Assembly: GCF_009936375.1 (NCBI RefSeq) | Contig: NZ_AP022335.1 | Location: forward strand, 62,001 to 126,000 | Origin: Methylosinus sp. C49 | Lineage (GTDB): Bacteria > Pseudomonadota > Alphaproteobacteria > Rhizobiales > Beijerinckiaceae | Direction: 5' to 3' | DNA: 64,000 nucleotides | Part shown: piece by piece, positions 32,005 through 40,810 of the stretch | Position numbering within the stretch: position 1 is the first letter of the stretch | Layout: each line of letters begins with the position of its first letter | Program-made: the position numbers and the translations under genes | The notes under the pieces: generated by a model | Databases searched by the model: none | Told to the model about the DNA's origin: nothing | The model's input: only the letters and a program-made list of their open reading frames with translations

Positions 32005-32910
32005 ATGGTCTTGTCGGCCGCCCCAGAAAGAAAGCTCACGGAAGCCACGTCATCCGCGATAAGACTCGATGCGATGAGCGATCGTCATTTTCGAGACCTC
32101 GCCGCCTATATTGAGCGAGAAGTCGGAATTCGATTGCCTCCCACCAAACGCACGATGGTCGAGGGTCGTTTGCGGCGACGGGTGAAAGCGCTCGGAGTGG
32201 CAAATCTCGACGAATATGTCGCGCTGGTCCTCGATCGGGACGAACTCGGCGGCGAGAACATGCATCTCATCGACTGCGTGACCACCAATAAGACGGATTT
32301 CTTCAGGGAGCCCGAGCACTTTGAAATTCTGACGCGGGTGGTCATGCCACATTTGCTCGACGGAGCGCGGCGCCGGAACGAGCGTGTCTTCAAGTTCTGG
32401 AGCGCAGCGGCGTCGATCGGAGCCGAGGCCTATACGCTCGCCATGGTGCTGGCTGATCTTTCGGCTGCCGAGCATTTCGGTTTCCGAATTCTCGGCACCG
32501 ACATATGTTCGACGGCGTTGGCGCAGGCGCAGGCCGCGATCTACCCGGAGGATATGCTCGCGCCGACGCCAAAGGCGATGCGTGAGCGCTATGTGATGTC
32601 GTCGCGCAATTCTGCGCGGCGGGAGGTACGGATCGTGCCGGAGTTGCGTCGGCTCGTTCGCTTCCAACGCCTCAATTTGATGGACGCGACATATCCGATC
32701 GACGAGGATATCGACGTGATCTTCTGTCGCAATGTCCTCATCTATTTCTCGTCGCCGACGCAACAGGCGGTGGTGGCGAATCTCTGTCGGCATTTGCGGC
32801 CCGGCGGTTTTCTGTTCCTCGGCCACTCCGAGTCGATGGCCGGGGGAAAGCAGGCGTCTATGCGGCAGATCGCGTCGACAGTCTTTCGAAAAGAAGTGGG
32901 TCGCACATGA
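32005..32910 (+). CDS. cheR: Chemotaxis methyltransferase CheR
   Basis: A 301-residue SAM-dependent enzyme that methylates receptor glutamates. The N-terminal helical domain ([19 protein letters not shown]) is followed by the SAM fold: [49 protein letters not shown] and [13 protein letters not shown], all typical. An in-frame ATG at 32074 is an alternative start closer to the domain. The end overlaps the cheB start (ATGATAG). The receptors lack the tethering pentapeptide. Confidence 0.94.
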   Translation: MVLSAAPERKLTEATSSAIRLDAMSDRHFRDLAAYIEREVGIRLPPTKRTMVEGRLRRRVKALGVANLDEYVALVLDRDELGGENMHLIDCVTTNKTDFFREPEHFEILTRVVMPHLLDGARRRNERVFKFWSAAASIGAEAYTLAMVLADLSAAEHFGFRILGTDICSTALAQAQAAIYPEDMLAPTPKAMRERYVMSSRNSARREVRIVPELRRLVRFQRLNLMDATYPIDEDIDVIFCRNVLIYFSSPTQQAVVANLCRHLRPGGFLFLGHSESMAGGKQASMRQIASTVFRKEVGRT

Positions 32911-33986
32911 TAGAGCCGAAGAAAATTCGCGTGCTCATCGTCGACGATTCGGCGTCGGTTCGCCAGACTCTGAGTGAAATTCTCGACGCGGAGCCGGACA
33001 TAGAGGTGATGGGAACGGCGTCGGACGCATATGCTGCGGCGCGGCGCATCCAAGCGGAAATTCCGGATGTGATCATCCTCGATGTCGAAATGCCGCGCAT
33101 GGATGGAATCACATTCCTGCGTAAGATCATGTCGCAGCGGCCAATGCCCGTCATCATCTGCTCGGGCTTGACCGAGGGCGGATCGAAGACCTTGATGGAC
33201 GCAATGGAGGCCGGCGCGGTCGATGTCATCGCGAAGCCGCATGTCGCGACCAAGCAATTCCTCGTGGAAGCGCGTGTGCGCGTCTCTGATGCGGTTCGCG
33301 CCGCTGCTCACTCCAAACGTCGCGGCGCGACTCGCAGCGTCCGCACGATCGAGCGAAAGCTCTCAGCGGACGTCATGCTTCCTCCGCCGTCTTTGCGGAC
33401 GATACATCGTCCGACCGAGAAGATCGTCTGCATCGGGACTTCGACCGGCGGCACGGAATCTCTGCGTGAAATCCTGGAAGTTCTGCCGGCGCATGCTCCT
33501 GGAATGGTCGTCGTTCAGCATATGCCGGAGCATTTCACGGCCGCCTTCGCGCGGCGGCTCGACGGCCTGTGCCGGGTCGAAGTAAAAGAAGCCGAGGAAG
33601 GCGACGTCTTGGAAGCGGGGCGCGTTCTGATCGCGCCCGGAAATAGACACATGCTCTTGCAACGCGTCGGATCTCGCTATCACGTCGCGATCAAGGATGG
33701 TCCGCTCGTTTCGCGTCACCGGCCCTCGGTGGACGTGCTGTTTCGCTCAGCGGCGCAATGCGCCGGCGGCAATGCGACAGGCGTGATCATGACTGGAATG
33801 GGTGATGATGGCGCGAAAGGACTGCTCGAGATGAAGCAGGCGGGAGCGCGCACGTTCGCGCAGGACGAGAAGAGCTGCGTGGTATTCGGCATGCCTAAGG
33901 AAGCGATCGCGCTAGGCGCGGTGGACAAAGTCGTTTCGCTCGATGCGATCGCTCACGAAATTCTGCTCGCCGAGCACGCGATCTGA
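32907..33986 (+). CDS. cheB: Chemotaxis methylesterase/glutamine deamidase CheB
   Basis: A 359-residue two-domain protein. The receiver has D13-D14 (IVDDSASV) and the phosphoacceptor D59 ([12 protein letters not shown]). After a linker of about 40 residues comes the esterase with the catalytic serine in [12 protein letters not shown], histidine in VVQHMPEHF and aspartate in [11 protein letters not shown]. It counteracts CheR and provides adaptation. It overlaps cheR and lies 17 bp before the 579-residue gene. Confidence 0.95.
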   Translation: MIEPKKIRVLIVDDSASVRQTLSEILDAEPDIEVMGTASDAYAAARRIQAEIPDVIILDVEMPRMDGITFLRKIMSQRPMPVIICSGLTEGGSKTLMDAMEAGAVDVIAKPHVATKQFLVEARVRVSDAVRAAAHSKRRGATRSVRTIERKLSADVMLPPPSLRTIHRPTEKIVCIGTSTGGTESLREILEVLPAHAPGMVVVQHMPEHFTAAFARRLDGLCRVEVKEAEEGDVLEAGRVLIAPGNRHMLLQRVGSRYHVAIKDGPLVSRHRPSVDVLFRSAAQCAGGNATGVIMTGMGDDGAKGLLEMKQAGARTFAQDEKSCVVFGMPKEAIALGAVDKVVSLDAIAHEILLAEHAI

Positions 33987-34003
33987 CGCATTGCGCAATA
34001 GAG

Positions 34004-35743
34004 ATGGATATGGGCATGAGTTTCGCTTCTTCCATTGCGACTGTCGACCGCGTCGCCGACTCGCTCGATGATGTTTTCCAGGATAGCGAGCGCACCTTTG
34101 CGACGATCGGCGCGGGCTTGGGTGACGCGATCACGAATTTTGCGACGCTCACAACGACCTTCGAAACTTTGTCGACGAGTCTCGAAAACGACGATATGCG
34201 GAATGCAGCGGACCGGCTGACGAAAATCGCGGGAGCGATCGATTCGATGAGTGCGGCTCTGGTGAGCGAACGTTCGGCGCTCGCGGAGCTCTTGGCGGTC
34301 AATCGGGAGATCTCTGGGGGACTCGGCCGTCTGCAGAGCGGCGCGCGCACAATGACGATCTTGACGCTCAACGCGAAGATCGAGGCGGCGCGCATCGACA
34401 GGAACGAGGAGGACATTTCGATTTTTTCGATCGAGATGGCGCGTACGGTCAAGACGGCTCAGGACACCGTCGAAATGCATAGCTCAGCGCAGGCCAATCT
34501 GACCCGCTTGCTCGAAGTAGCTTGCACGGAACAGGCGCAATTCGAATCGACGCATCGCGACAAAATGGTGTCGATTGCGCAGGAACTGTTGAACGCCTTT
34601 GGCGTGGTCGACGATCGTCGACGGCAAGCGGCGGCGATCGCCTCGGGGATTGGCGAGCGCTCGATGCAGATCTCCGCCTCGATCGGTTCCGCTATCGTCG
34701 CATTGCAGATCGGGGACAATACGCGGCAAAGGGTGGAGCACGTCGTCTCGGCGCTGCGATTGCTGCGTTCGACATTGCCGTCGAAATCAGGCGTCGCCGG
34801 CGAGTTCTCCGATGTGGATCACGCGATGGCGCGGTCGGTTCTGCTACTGGAGTCGGCTCAGATCGATGCTGCTTCGGAGGGATTCGAAGATGGCGTTCGG
34901 CAGATCCGTGAAGCGCTCGAGCGATTGGCGCAGGATTGCGCGGCGATCGGCGAGGAAGGAAAGCAAATTTGCAGCGCCGGCAACGGCGCGCGGGGTTCGT
35001 TCCTCGATATTTTGAAGGAAAAGCTGGCCACCTCGAAAAGGCTGATGCGCGAATGCGCGGCGGCTTCCGCCTCCGTCGACAACGCGAAGGCGTCGGCGTT
35101 GCGGACGTTGATTTCGCTTCAGGAGCGAATGGCGTCGCTCAACGAGGCGGTCAAGCAAATGACGCTGGTCGGCATCAATGCGGCGTTGAAGTCGCGGCAT
35201 TTCGGCTCCGATGGCCTGGGGCTCTGCGTGATTGCCGAACAATTGCGCAGCTATGCGAAGCAGATCTCGGCGGATGCAGAAACGCTCATGCCGTCATTGT
35301 CGCGAGCGATCGCCCTCGCGCATGGGCTCGAAGTTCGTCGAGCCAGCCTAGTCGGCATGGACGATTTCGAAGCTGAGCTTTCCACGGCGCTCGATAGTTT
35401 CGACGATATCGCCCTTCGTCTCGACCGCGCCTTCGCGTCCCTGCTGTCCGATGTCGAGAAGGTGAACGGTTTTCTTGGATATTCCGCTTGCGACCTCGCG
35501 CCTCAAGAGGTGCTCTGCTCAGTCCTGCGCGGCGCAGGGCGTAAACTCGACGGCATCGCGCGAAGCGTTCCAGACGTGTCGATCAGGGGGTCTACTAACG
35601 GCTTCCTGGACTCTTTATGGTCGCTCTACACGATGGATGGAGAGCGAAGCGTGCATAGGCGGTTCTGTGAGCCGTCCGATGACGACGGTCTGGTTTCGTC
35701 GAGTTCGCTCGATGCGGGGCTCGACGATATTTTGTTTGCTTGA
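34004..35743 (+). CDS. Soluble coiled-coil protein with two degenerate MCP-tip-like motifs
   Basis: A 579-residue protein at the end of the chemotaxis operon, 17 bp after cheB. No signal peptide or membrane helix is visible; it is mostly heptad-rich helix. Residues 120-132 (LTLNAKIEAARID) and 388-396 onward (LVGINAALK, then GLGLCVIAEQLRSYA) resemble the receptor tip [14 protein letters not shown] and its following [15 protein letters not shown], but key residues differ. A true CheW/CheA-binding tip is therefore doubtful. The last 60 residues are acidic and end in DDILFA. Possible roles: array scaffold, CheA regulator, or phosphatase-like adaptor. I do not recognise a named family. Confidence 0.6.
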   Translation: MDMGMSFASSIATVDRVADSLDDVFQDSERTFATIGAGLGDAITNFATLTTTFETLSTSLENDDMRNAADRLTKIAGAIDSMSAALVSERSALAELLAVNREISGGLGRLQSGARTMTILTLNAKIEAARIDRNEEDISIFSIEMARTVKTAQDTVEMHSSAQANLTRLLEVACTEQAQFESTHRDKMVSIAQELLNAFGVVDDRRRQAAAIASGIGERSMQISASIGSAIVALQIGDNTRQRVEHVVSALRLLRSTLPSKSGVAGEFSDVDHAMARSVLLLESAQIDAASEGFEDGVRQIREALERLAQDCAAIGEEGKQICSAGNGARGSFLDILKEKLATSKRLMRECAAASASVDNAKASALRTLISLQERMASLNEAVKQMTLVGINAALKSRHFGSDGLGLCVIAEQLRSYAKQISADAETLMPSLSRAIALAHGLEVRRASLVGMDDFEAELSTALDSFDDIALRLDRAFASLLSDVEKVNGFLGYSACDLAPQEVLCSVLRGAGRKLDGIARSVPDVSIRGSTNGFLDSLWSLYTMDGERSVHRRFCEPSDDDGLVSSSSLDAGLDDILFA

Positions 35744-36150
35744 CGGAGCGATCGGCATTCGTGCATGCCGGTTTCGTCCAGACGGAGAACGCTCGCGCGG
35801 ACGTGGTCGGGCACGGATTGCCAGCGACGACGGGCATTCCAATTGCAATGGCGTCGGCCACCGGCGTCGCGCTCGCGCAGATCGATCGCCGCAATATTGG
35901 CAAGGAAGCTACGCGATCGGGAACTCTGGCGTCGGCATCCGCACCGACGACAGTCGATACAGCCTCACCTTCCGGGCCAAGAACATCGGGGACGAGCGTC
36001 CGTTCTCCTCATGGGATCCAGGAACCGCCAGCACCCCCGCCACGGTCGGTGTGCCGCGTTGGCCGTAAGCGGTGCGAGCGTCCCACCTCGAAAAAGTTTG
36101 AGCGCCGCGCGATCCTCTTCAAGTGATTTGGTCATGAGGAGGGTTGGGCG

Positions 36151-36591
36151 ATGGATCATTCCATGCTTGATGCCATGCATGAAGGCAGGACTTATCAACG
36201 GGTGGAGCTGATCACCGGCGGCCGGCGCCGGCGCAGTTGGACGTCCGAGGAAAAAGCCAGGATCGTCGCGGAAAGCGCGGAGCCGAACGCCAACATTTCG
36301 GACGTCGCTCGGCGCAATGGCGTAAGCCGTGGACTGCTGACCGTCTGGCGTCGGCAGGCCTGGGAGGCGCGAAGCACGTCCGAGCATGAATCGCTGTTCG
36401 CTGCGGTGCGCGTGAGATGTGTCGAGGAGCGCCCGCAGAATGCGGCCGCAATCGTCGAGGAGCGAGATGCGGTCTCTGTCGTGTCATGTACGATCGAGGT
36501 CTCGATGGCCGATGCGACGGTCCGTGTGCCGATGGGCGCGGACAGCGCGACGGTCAACGCAGTGATTTCGGCGCTGCGTCGTTCGCGATGA
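36151..36591 (+). CDS. tnpA: IS66 accessory protein TnpA
   Basis: A 146-residue helix-turn-helix protein of the IS66 OrfA group. Features are RRSWTSEEKARIVAESAEP and VARRNGVSRGLLTVWRRQ, the DNA-binding part. It starts 86 bp inside the left end. Its stop overlaps the tnpB start (ATGA). Confidence 0.9.
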   Translation: MDHSMLDAMHEGRTYQRVELITGGRRRRSWTSEEKARIVAESAEPNANISDVARRNGVSRGLLTVWRRQAWEARSTSEHESLFAAVRVRCVEERPQNAAAIVEERDAVSVVSCTIEVSMADATVRVPMGADSATVNAVISALRRSR

Positions 36592-36944
36592 TCTCCGTCG
36601 GCGCGCAGCGACGTGTGTTCGTATCGACGCGGCCGGTCGATTTCCGCAAAGGTGTGCATGGACTCGTCGCACTGGTGGCGGAGGATTTAAGATGCAATCC
36701 TTACAGTGGTGACGTGTATGTGTTCCGCGCCAAGCGCAAGGACCGCTTGAAGTTTTTGCTATTCGACGGCTCGGGAACAGTTCTGGCGACGAAATGGCTG
36801 GAGGATAGCGGCTTCGCCTGGCCGCCAGCACAAGACGGTGTGGTGTCTCTGACGCCGACGCAGTTCGCGATGTTGTTCGACGGCTTCTCCGAATGGTCGC
36901 GCATGACGCCGAAGGCGGTGAAGAGGCCGAACAAGACTGCGTGA
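36588..36944 (+). CDS. tnpB: IS66 accessory protein TnpB
   Basis: A 118-residue protein of the IS66 Orf2 group: VFVSTRPVDFRKGVHGLVAL and DVYVFRAKRKDRLKFLLFDG are hallmark segments. It is coupled to tnpA by an ATGA overlap. Role in transposition is required in some IS66 elements but the mechanism is unclear. Confidence 0.92.
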   Translation: MISVGAQRRVFVSTRPVDFRKGVHGLVALVAEDLRCNPYSGDVYVFRAKRKDRLKFLLFDGSGTVLATKWLEDSGFAWPPAQDGVVSLTPTQFAMLFDGFSEWSRMTPKAVKRPNKTA

Positions 36945-36994
36945 TATTGCTGTATTCGCTGGAGCGTCAGCGAGCGCGGTGGTACATTCATGTC

Positions 36995-38557
36995 ATGGCG
37001 CTTCGCTCCACGCCCCTTCCATCGGACCCGGCTCTGCTGACGGAGCTGGCGCTCGCGCTCGAAGCGGAAAACGAGACGCTGAAGACGACGATCGTGACGC
37101 TGAAAGCCCTGATTTTCGGCGCGCGCTCCGAGCGCTTGTCCAGGCTGGGCGCCGAACAGCTCGCGCTCGACCTTTCGGATAATCGAGACGAAGAGACGCG
37201 GAAGACGGCGGCGACGAACGACGACATTCCGGCGTCCGAGGAAGCCGCGAAGAAGCCGTGCAAAAAGGCCGGGCGCAATATCGGGAAGCTGCCCGAGCAC
37301 CTTCCCCGCTGCGAGCGCGTCATAGAACCGACGACAACGCGGTGTCCCTGCTGCAAAGGACGGATGCATCGCATCGGCGAGGATGTGAGCGAAGTGCTCG
37401 ACCGTGTGCCGGCCGTGCTGCGCGTCTTGCGCACGATCCGTCCCAAATATGCATGCCGGGCTTGCGAAAGCGCGGTCGTGCAGGCGCCGGCGCCGGCGCA
37501 GTTGATCGAAGGCGGCATGGTCTCGACGACGCTCGTCGCTCATATCGCTGTCGCCAAATATGGCTGGCTCTCGACCCTCTATCGTCAGACCGCCATCCTC
37601 GCCGGCCTGGGCGTCGTCCTCGATCGGCAGACGCTGGCGCGCTGGATGAAGCAGACGGCCTGGATGCTGAAGGGGCTCTACGATCTGCAATTGGAGGTGA
37701 TGCATCGCTATCCGCGGCTCTTCTGCGACGAGACGCCGATGCCTGTGCTCGCGTCCGGACATGTGAAGCTCCGACAGTTCTGGGCGCATGCGACCGATGA
37801 CCGCCCCTGGGCGGGACCGGCTCCGCCGGCCGTCGCCTATGTGTTCGCGGACGGCCGCAGCAAGAAGGAGATCGCGTCGCAGCTTTCCGGCTTTACCGGA
37901 ATCTTGCAGGTCGACGGCTACGCCGCCTACAAGGCGCTGGTCAAGGACTCGGGCGCCGAAAGCCGCGTCACACTCGCTTTCTGCCTCGCGCATGCGCGCC
38001 GCAAGTTCGTCGCGGTGTTCAAAACGACGAACTCGCCATTCGCCAAAGAGGTCATCGAGACGATCGCGCTGGTCTATGCGATCGAGAAGCGCATTCGCGG
38101 CAAAAGCGCCGATGAGCGGCGCGCGGTTCGGCAGGCCGAGACAAAGCCGATCATGGAGGCGCTCCACGCCCGCTTGATCGCCGTGCGCGACGGGCTGTCG
38201 CAAATCTCGCCGCTGATCAAGGCGATAAACTATACGCTCGCGCATTGGAGCGGATTGACGCGCTTTCATGACGATGGCCGCATCGAGCCGGACACCAATA
38301 TCGTGGAGCGCCCCATTCGATCGATCGCGATCGGCAAGCGCAACTCGCTTTTCGCCGGCGACAATGGCGGCGCCGAAACATGGGCGATCCTATCGACGCT
38401 GATTCAGACGGCGCGGCTCAATGGCGTCGATCCAGAGACATGGCTCGCGGATGTGCTGGAGCGCATGGTCTCCGGCGCGACCACCAACAATCGGCTCGCC
38501 GAGCTTCTCGTGTGGAACTGGAAAGCTGCGCGTGACCAGGCCGAAGCGGCGGCATGA
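36995..38557 (+). CDS. tnpC: IS66 transposase TnpC
   Basis: About 520 residues. A leucine-rich N-terminal coiled coil (LALALEAENETLKTTIVTLK, FGARSERLSRLG) precedes a zinc-binding region (CPCCKGRM, CRAC), then the DDE domain with D in FCDETPMPVL, D in LQVDGYAAYKAL, and E in NIVERPIRSIAIGKRNSLF. The ATG at 36995 is preferred; the frame is open further upstream. All catalytic positions appear intact, so the element may be active. Confidence 0.93.
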   Translation: MALRSTPLPSDPALLTELALALEAENETLKTTIVTLKALIFGARSERLSRLGAEQLALDLSDNRDEETRKTAATNDDIPASEEAAKKPCKKAGRNIGKLPEHLPRCERVIEPTTTRCPCCKGRMHRIGEDVSEVLDRVPAVLRVLRTIRPKYACRACESAVVQAPAPAQLIEGGMVSTTLVAHIAVAKYGWLSTLYRQTAILAGLGVVLDRQTLARWMKQTAWMLKGLYDLQLEVMHRYPRLFCDETPMPVLASGHVKLRQFWAHATDDRPWAGPAPPAVAYVFADGRSKKEIASQLSGFTGILQVDGYAAYKALVKDSGAESRVTLAFCLAHARRKFVAVFKTTNSPFAKEVIETIALVYAIEKRIRGKSADERRAVRQAETKPIMEALHARLIAVRDGLSQISPLIKAINYTLAHWSGLTRFHDDGRIEPDTNIVERPIRSIAIGKRNSLFAGDNGGAETWAILSTLIQTARLNGVDPETWLADVLERMVSGATTNNRLAELLVWNWKAARDQAEAAA

Positions 38558-38564
38558 TCCGCCA

Positions 38565-39002
38565 TCAACGCAACAGGCTCGGCTCGCTCGCCGTCTCCGC
38601 GTCCCTCGTATCGGAGCAGATCGACTCTTTGATCAGCCGCTCCGTCGTCTGCTCGAAATAGATCCAAAGGTCCGTGTGCAGATCGGAAAATTGCCGCCAC
38701 ACGACGGCGTCGAAAAAGCGCCGCGGCACCCTCACCATGATCGTCGTGCGGCGTTGCCGCGAATAGCGGAATGGGCGCACGCCGTAGCGTCGGCATAGAG
38801 CGACAAACAAGCGCACCGACCATTCGTCCGGGAGGCTGAACTTCATCTCGACGGGAGGATCGCTGCGCGCCGCCTCATCGAGCTTCGCCCTCAGCCGATC
38901 GGCCGCCGCGCTGGCCGCCTCGCGCTCTCCCGCGCTCGTCGCGCCGAAATGCAGCGCCTCCACCTTCCGCAACCGCTCTCGAAGCTGGTCCTCGATCGTC
39001 AT
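38565..39002 (-). CDS. IS66-borne passenger protein, unknown function
   Basis: A 145-residue protein encoded antisense to tnpC, converging with it with 7 bp between stops. The first about 55 residues are helical (LRERLRKVEALHFGATSAGE), followed by a compact basic/aromatic part (WSVRLFVALCRRYGVRPFRY, then RRTTIMVRVPRRFFDAV). No membrane segment. I have seen similar hypothetical proteins of this type, but no function is known to me. Being inside the terminal repeats, it moves with the element and could be a transposition modulator or host-interaction factor. Confidence 0.75.
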   Translation of the reverse strand: MTIEDQLRERLRKVEALHFGATSAGEREAASAAADRLRAKLDEAARSDPPVEMKFSLPDEWSVRLFVALCRRYGVRPFRYSRQRRTTIMVRVPRRFFDAVVWRQFSDLHTDLWIYFEQTTERLIKESICSDTRDAETASEPSLLR

Positions 39003-39155
39003 CGGCGTCGCTCCTCAAAAGCACGACGCCATCCCTCCGATCAGACGTCAACTGCCCAGCACCCGCCGTCCACAGCCGATCGGTGTGGCACGGCCGCACC
39101 GCTTACCGTTGGCCGGCGACCTTCGGCGGCTCCTTTCGCGTGTAGCTCTTGTGAA

Positions 39156-40546
39156 GAGCTATGCCGGATTTTAGGTGACGGGGCGGATCAAGCGGCGGTT
39201 TTGGCTTCGCAGGCGATCTCGATTCCGTCACGGAATGTGACGCCTTGGATGAGTTTCGGCAACTGATTTTGCCCTTTCAGCCGACGCCAATTTTTCGACG
39301 CCGCCATCACGAGCTTGAACACCATGAGGCGCGCCGTGTCCTGTGAGAGCGCGCCTTTCACGCGCACCGTGCGATGACGCACCGTCGAAAACACGCTCTC
39401 GATCGGGTTCGACGTTCGCAGATGCACGAAATGCTCGGCAGGAAAGTCGAAGAAGGTCAGCAGCGTGTCACGATCCTTCAGCAGGCAATCGACGGCCTTC
39501 TGATATTTCGGCGCATATTTCTCGGCGAAGGTCGTCATCGCCGCCTCGGCCGCCGCGCGGCTCGGCGCTTGCCAGATCTCGCGCAGGTCTCTGTGGGCGT
39601 TCGGTTGAACGGACTTCGGCAGCTTGTCCAGGATGTTCAACGTCTTGTGCACCCAGCAGCGCTGGTGGCGCGTCTTCGGGAACGCCTCGTCGAGAGCCTT
39701 CCAGAAGCCGAGCGCGCCGTCGCCGATGGCGATCTCCGGCGCGACCACCAGGCCGCGATTCTTCAAGTCGACGAGCAGCTCCTTCCAGTTCTGCGCGCTC
39801 TCGCGCATGCCCGTCTGAAAGCCGACAAGCTCCTTCTTGCCCTCCGGCGTCGCGCCGATCAGAACCAGCATGCATTCCGCCTGCGGCTCCATGCGGGCTT
39901 GCAGATAGACGCCGTCGGCCCACAAATAGACATAGCGCCTCGTCGCCAAATCCCTCGTCTGCCAGCGGCTATAGTCCTCCTCCCACTCGCCTTTCAGCCG
40001 CGAGATCACCGCCGGCGAGAGATTGGGGGCGTCCTTGCCGAGCAAGGCTGTCAGCACATCCTGAAAGTCGCCGGTGGAGACGCCGGCGAGATAGAGGGCC
40101 GGCAGCAGCGCGTCCAGGCTCTTCGTCCGTCGAGCCCATTGCGGTAGGATCGACGAGGCGTAGCGGATGCGCGTCTCGGCGTTTGGCGCTCCGCGGTCGC
40201 GCGCTTTCGGCTTTTCCACCTCGACGGGGCCGATGCCGGTCTGGATCATGCGCGCCGGCTCGCGCCCGTGGCGAACGACCCGCCGCCGCCCGTCCGGCAG
40301 CGCGAGATCGGCGTGGGCGTCGAGAAACGCCTCGAACTCCGCTTCGACGGCTTGTGCGATGAGCCGCTTCGCCCCCGCCCGCAGAATTTCGGTGAGTGGA
40401 TCGTCGATTTCGCCTTCCTGGCGCAGGGCGACAACTCTATTCTCATTAATGGCGTAACGCTCCTCTTGGAGGTTCGGGTCGGCTGCACACCAACCCCGTT
40501 ACGCCGCTCTCCTCACGCCGTCATCACCCACTTTCCGGTATAGCTC
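39156..40546. mobile_element. IS256-family insertion sequence
   Basis: About 1.39 kb with imperfect inverted ends: GAGCTATGCCGGA on the left (39156) and, read inward, GAGCTATACCGGA on the right (ending 40546). One transposase gene on the minus strand fills it. It starts 11 bp after the stop of the TonB-receptor remnant. No convincing direct repeat was found. Relatives of the same element are present as fragments at 45.0-45.5 kb and 49.3 kb. Confidence 0.85.
39188..40450 (-). CDS. IS256-family transposase, non-AUG start likely
   Basis: Mutator/IS256-type DDE transposase, about 420 residues from the proposed ATT start at 40450. N-terminal family sequence (DDPLTEILRAGAKRLIAQAV) continues in frame upstream of the first ATG at 40249 (353 residues). 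The DDE residues are in LWADGVYLQ, IGDGALGFWKAL and NPIESVFSTVRHR. The only good ribosome site, AGAGGAG, sits 9-10 nt before ATT, and an in-frame TAA lies further up without any ATG, GTG or TTG between. So either ATT is used, or a shortened protein is made. Confidence 0.88.
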   Translation of the reverse strand: MNENRVVALRQEGEIDDPLTEILRAGAKRLIAQAVEAEFEAFLDAHADLALPDGRRRVVRHGREPARMIQTGIGPVEVEKPKARDRGAPNAETRIRYASSILPQWARRTKSLDALLPALYLAGVSTGDFQDVLTALLGKDAPNLSPAVISRLKGEWEEDYSRWQTRDLATRRYVYLWADGVYLQARMEPQAECMLVLIGATPEGKKELVGFQTGMRESAQNWKELLVDLKNRGLVVAPEIAIGDGALGFWKALDEAFPKTRHQRCWVHKTLNILDKLPKSVQPNAHRDLREIWQAPSRAAAEAAMTTFAEKYAPKYQKAVDCLLKDRDTLLTFFDFPAEHFVHLRTSNPIESVFSTVRHRTVRVKGALSQDTARLMVFKLVMAASKNWRRLKGQNQLPKLIQGVTFRDGIEIACEAKTAA

Positions 40547-40810
40547 CATTTTGCGCGGCGACGCCGATATCGCTCGACGCGGCCGCGCCAGAAAAACCTG
40601 ATTGCCCTGCGTGTCTCCAGCATCGAGATCGGCCGTTTCGCCTCGAAGTCGCGTGTCGATTCTCTGCCGCGCGTTCCCGCGACGCTCGCCGACGCTTTCG
40701 CTTCCCGCTGGATGATCGACTACGGCCGCAAGACGTCGATCATCGAGGCATCGGGGCTATCGATCGCGCCCGCTCGCCATGCGCCATGTAGACGAGCGCA
40801 TATTTGTCGA
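40547..40810. other. Unassigned coding relic between IS256 and kdpE
   Basis: The plus strand holds an open stretch (KNLIALRVSSIEIGRFASK and LADAFASRWMIDYGRKTSII) without a start, cut on the left by the IS256 end. The composition looks like former coding sequence, but I cannot assign it to a family. The right side runs into the 3' end of kdpE. Confidence 0.35.

Larger units (their letters stand above)
36065..39106. mobile_element. Complete IS66-family insertion sequence with passenger gene
   Basis: Terminal repeats begin GTAAGCGGTGCGAGCGTCCC on the left and, read inward, GTAAGCGGTGCGGCCGTGCC on the right. Perfect 8-bp direct repeats CGTTGGCC flank it (36057-36064 and 39107-39114), so it is a clean, fairly recent insertion of 3042 bp. 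It encodes TnpA, TnpB and TnpC on the plus strand, and a 145-residue gene on the minus strand between tnpC and the right end. Confidence 0.95.
35892..39145 (+). pseudogene. TonB-dependent receptor C-terminal remnant split by IS66
   Basis: Before the IS66 element the frame reads YWQGSYAIGNSGVGIRTDD, SRYSLTFRAKNIGDERPF and PATVGVPRW. After it, the duplicated target continues the same frame as RWPATFGGSFRV and a stop at 39143-39145. Joined through the 8-bp target duplication, this is the typical last strand of an outer-membrane TonB-dependent receptor. Sequence upstream of 35892 back to the end of the 579-residue gene is not recognisable as receptor, so the gene was already truncated before IS66 arrived. 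Confidence 0.75.

Noticed and set aside
40246-40488. 80-residue minus-strand frame starting with ATG overlapping the IS256 start
   Set aside because: The family-matching protein sequence is in the other frame, continuous with the transposase.
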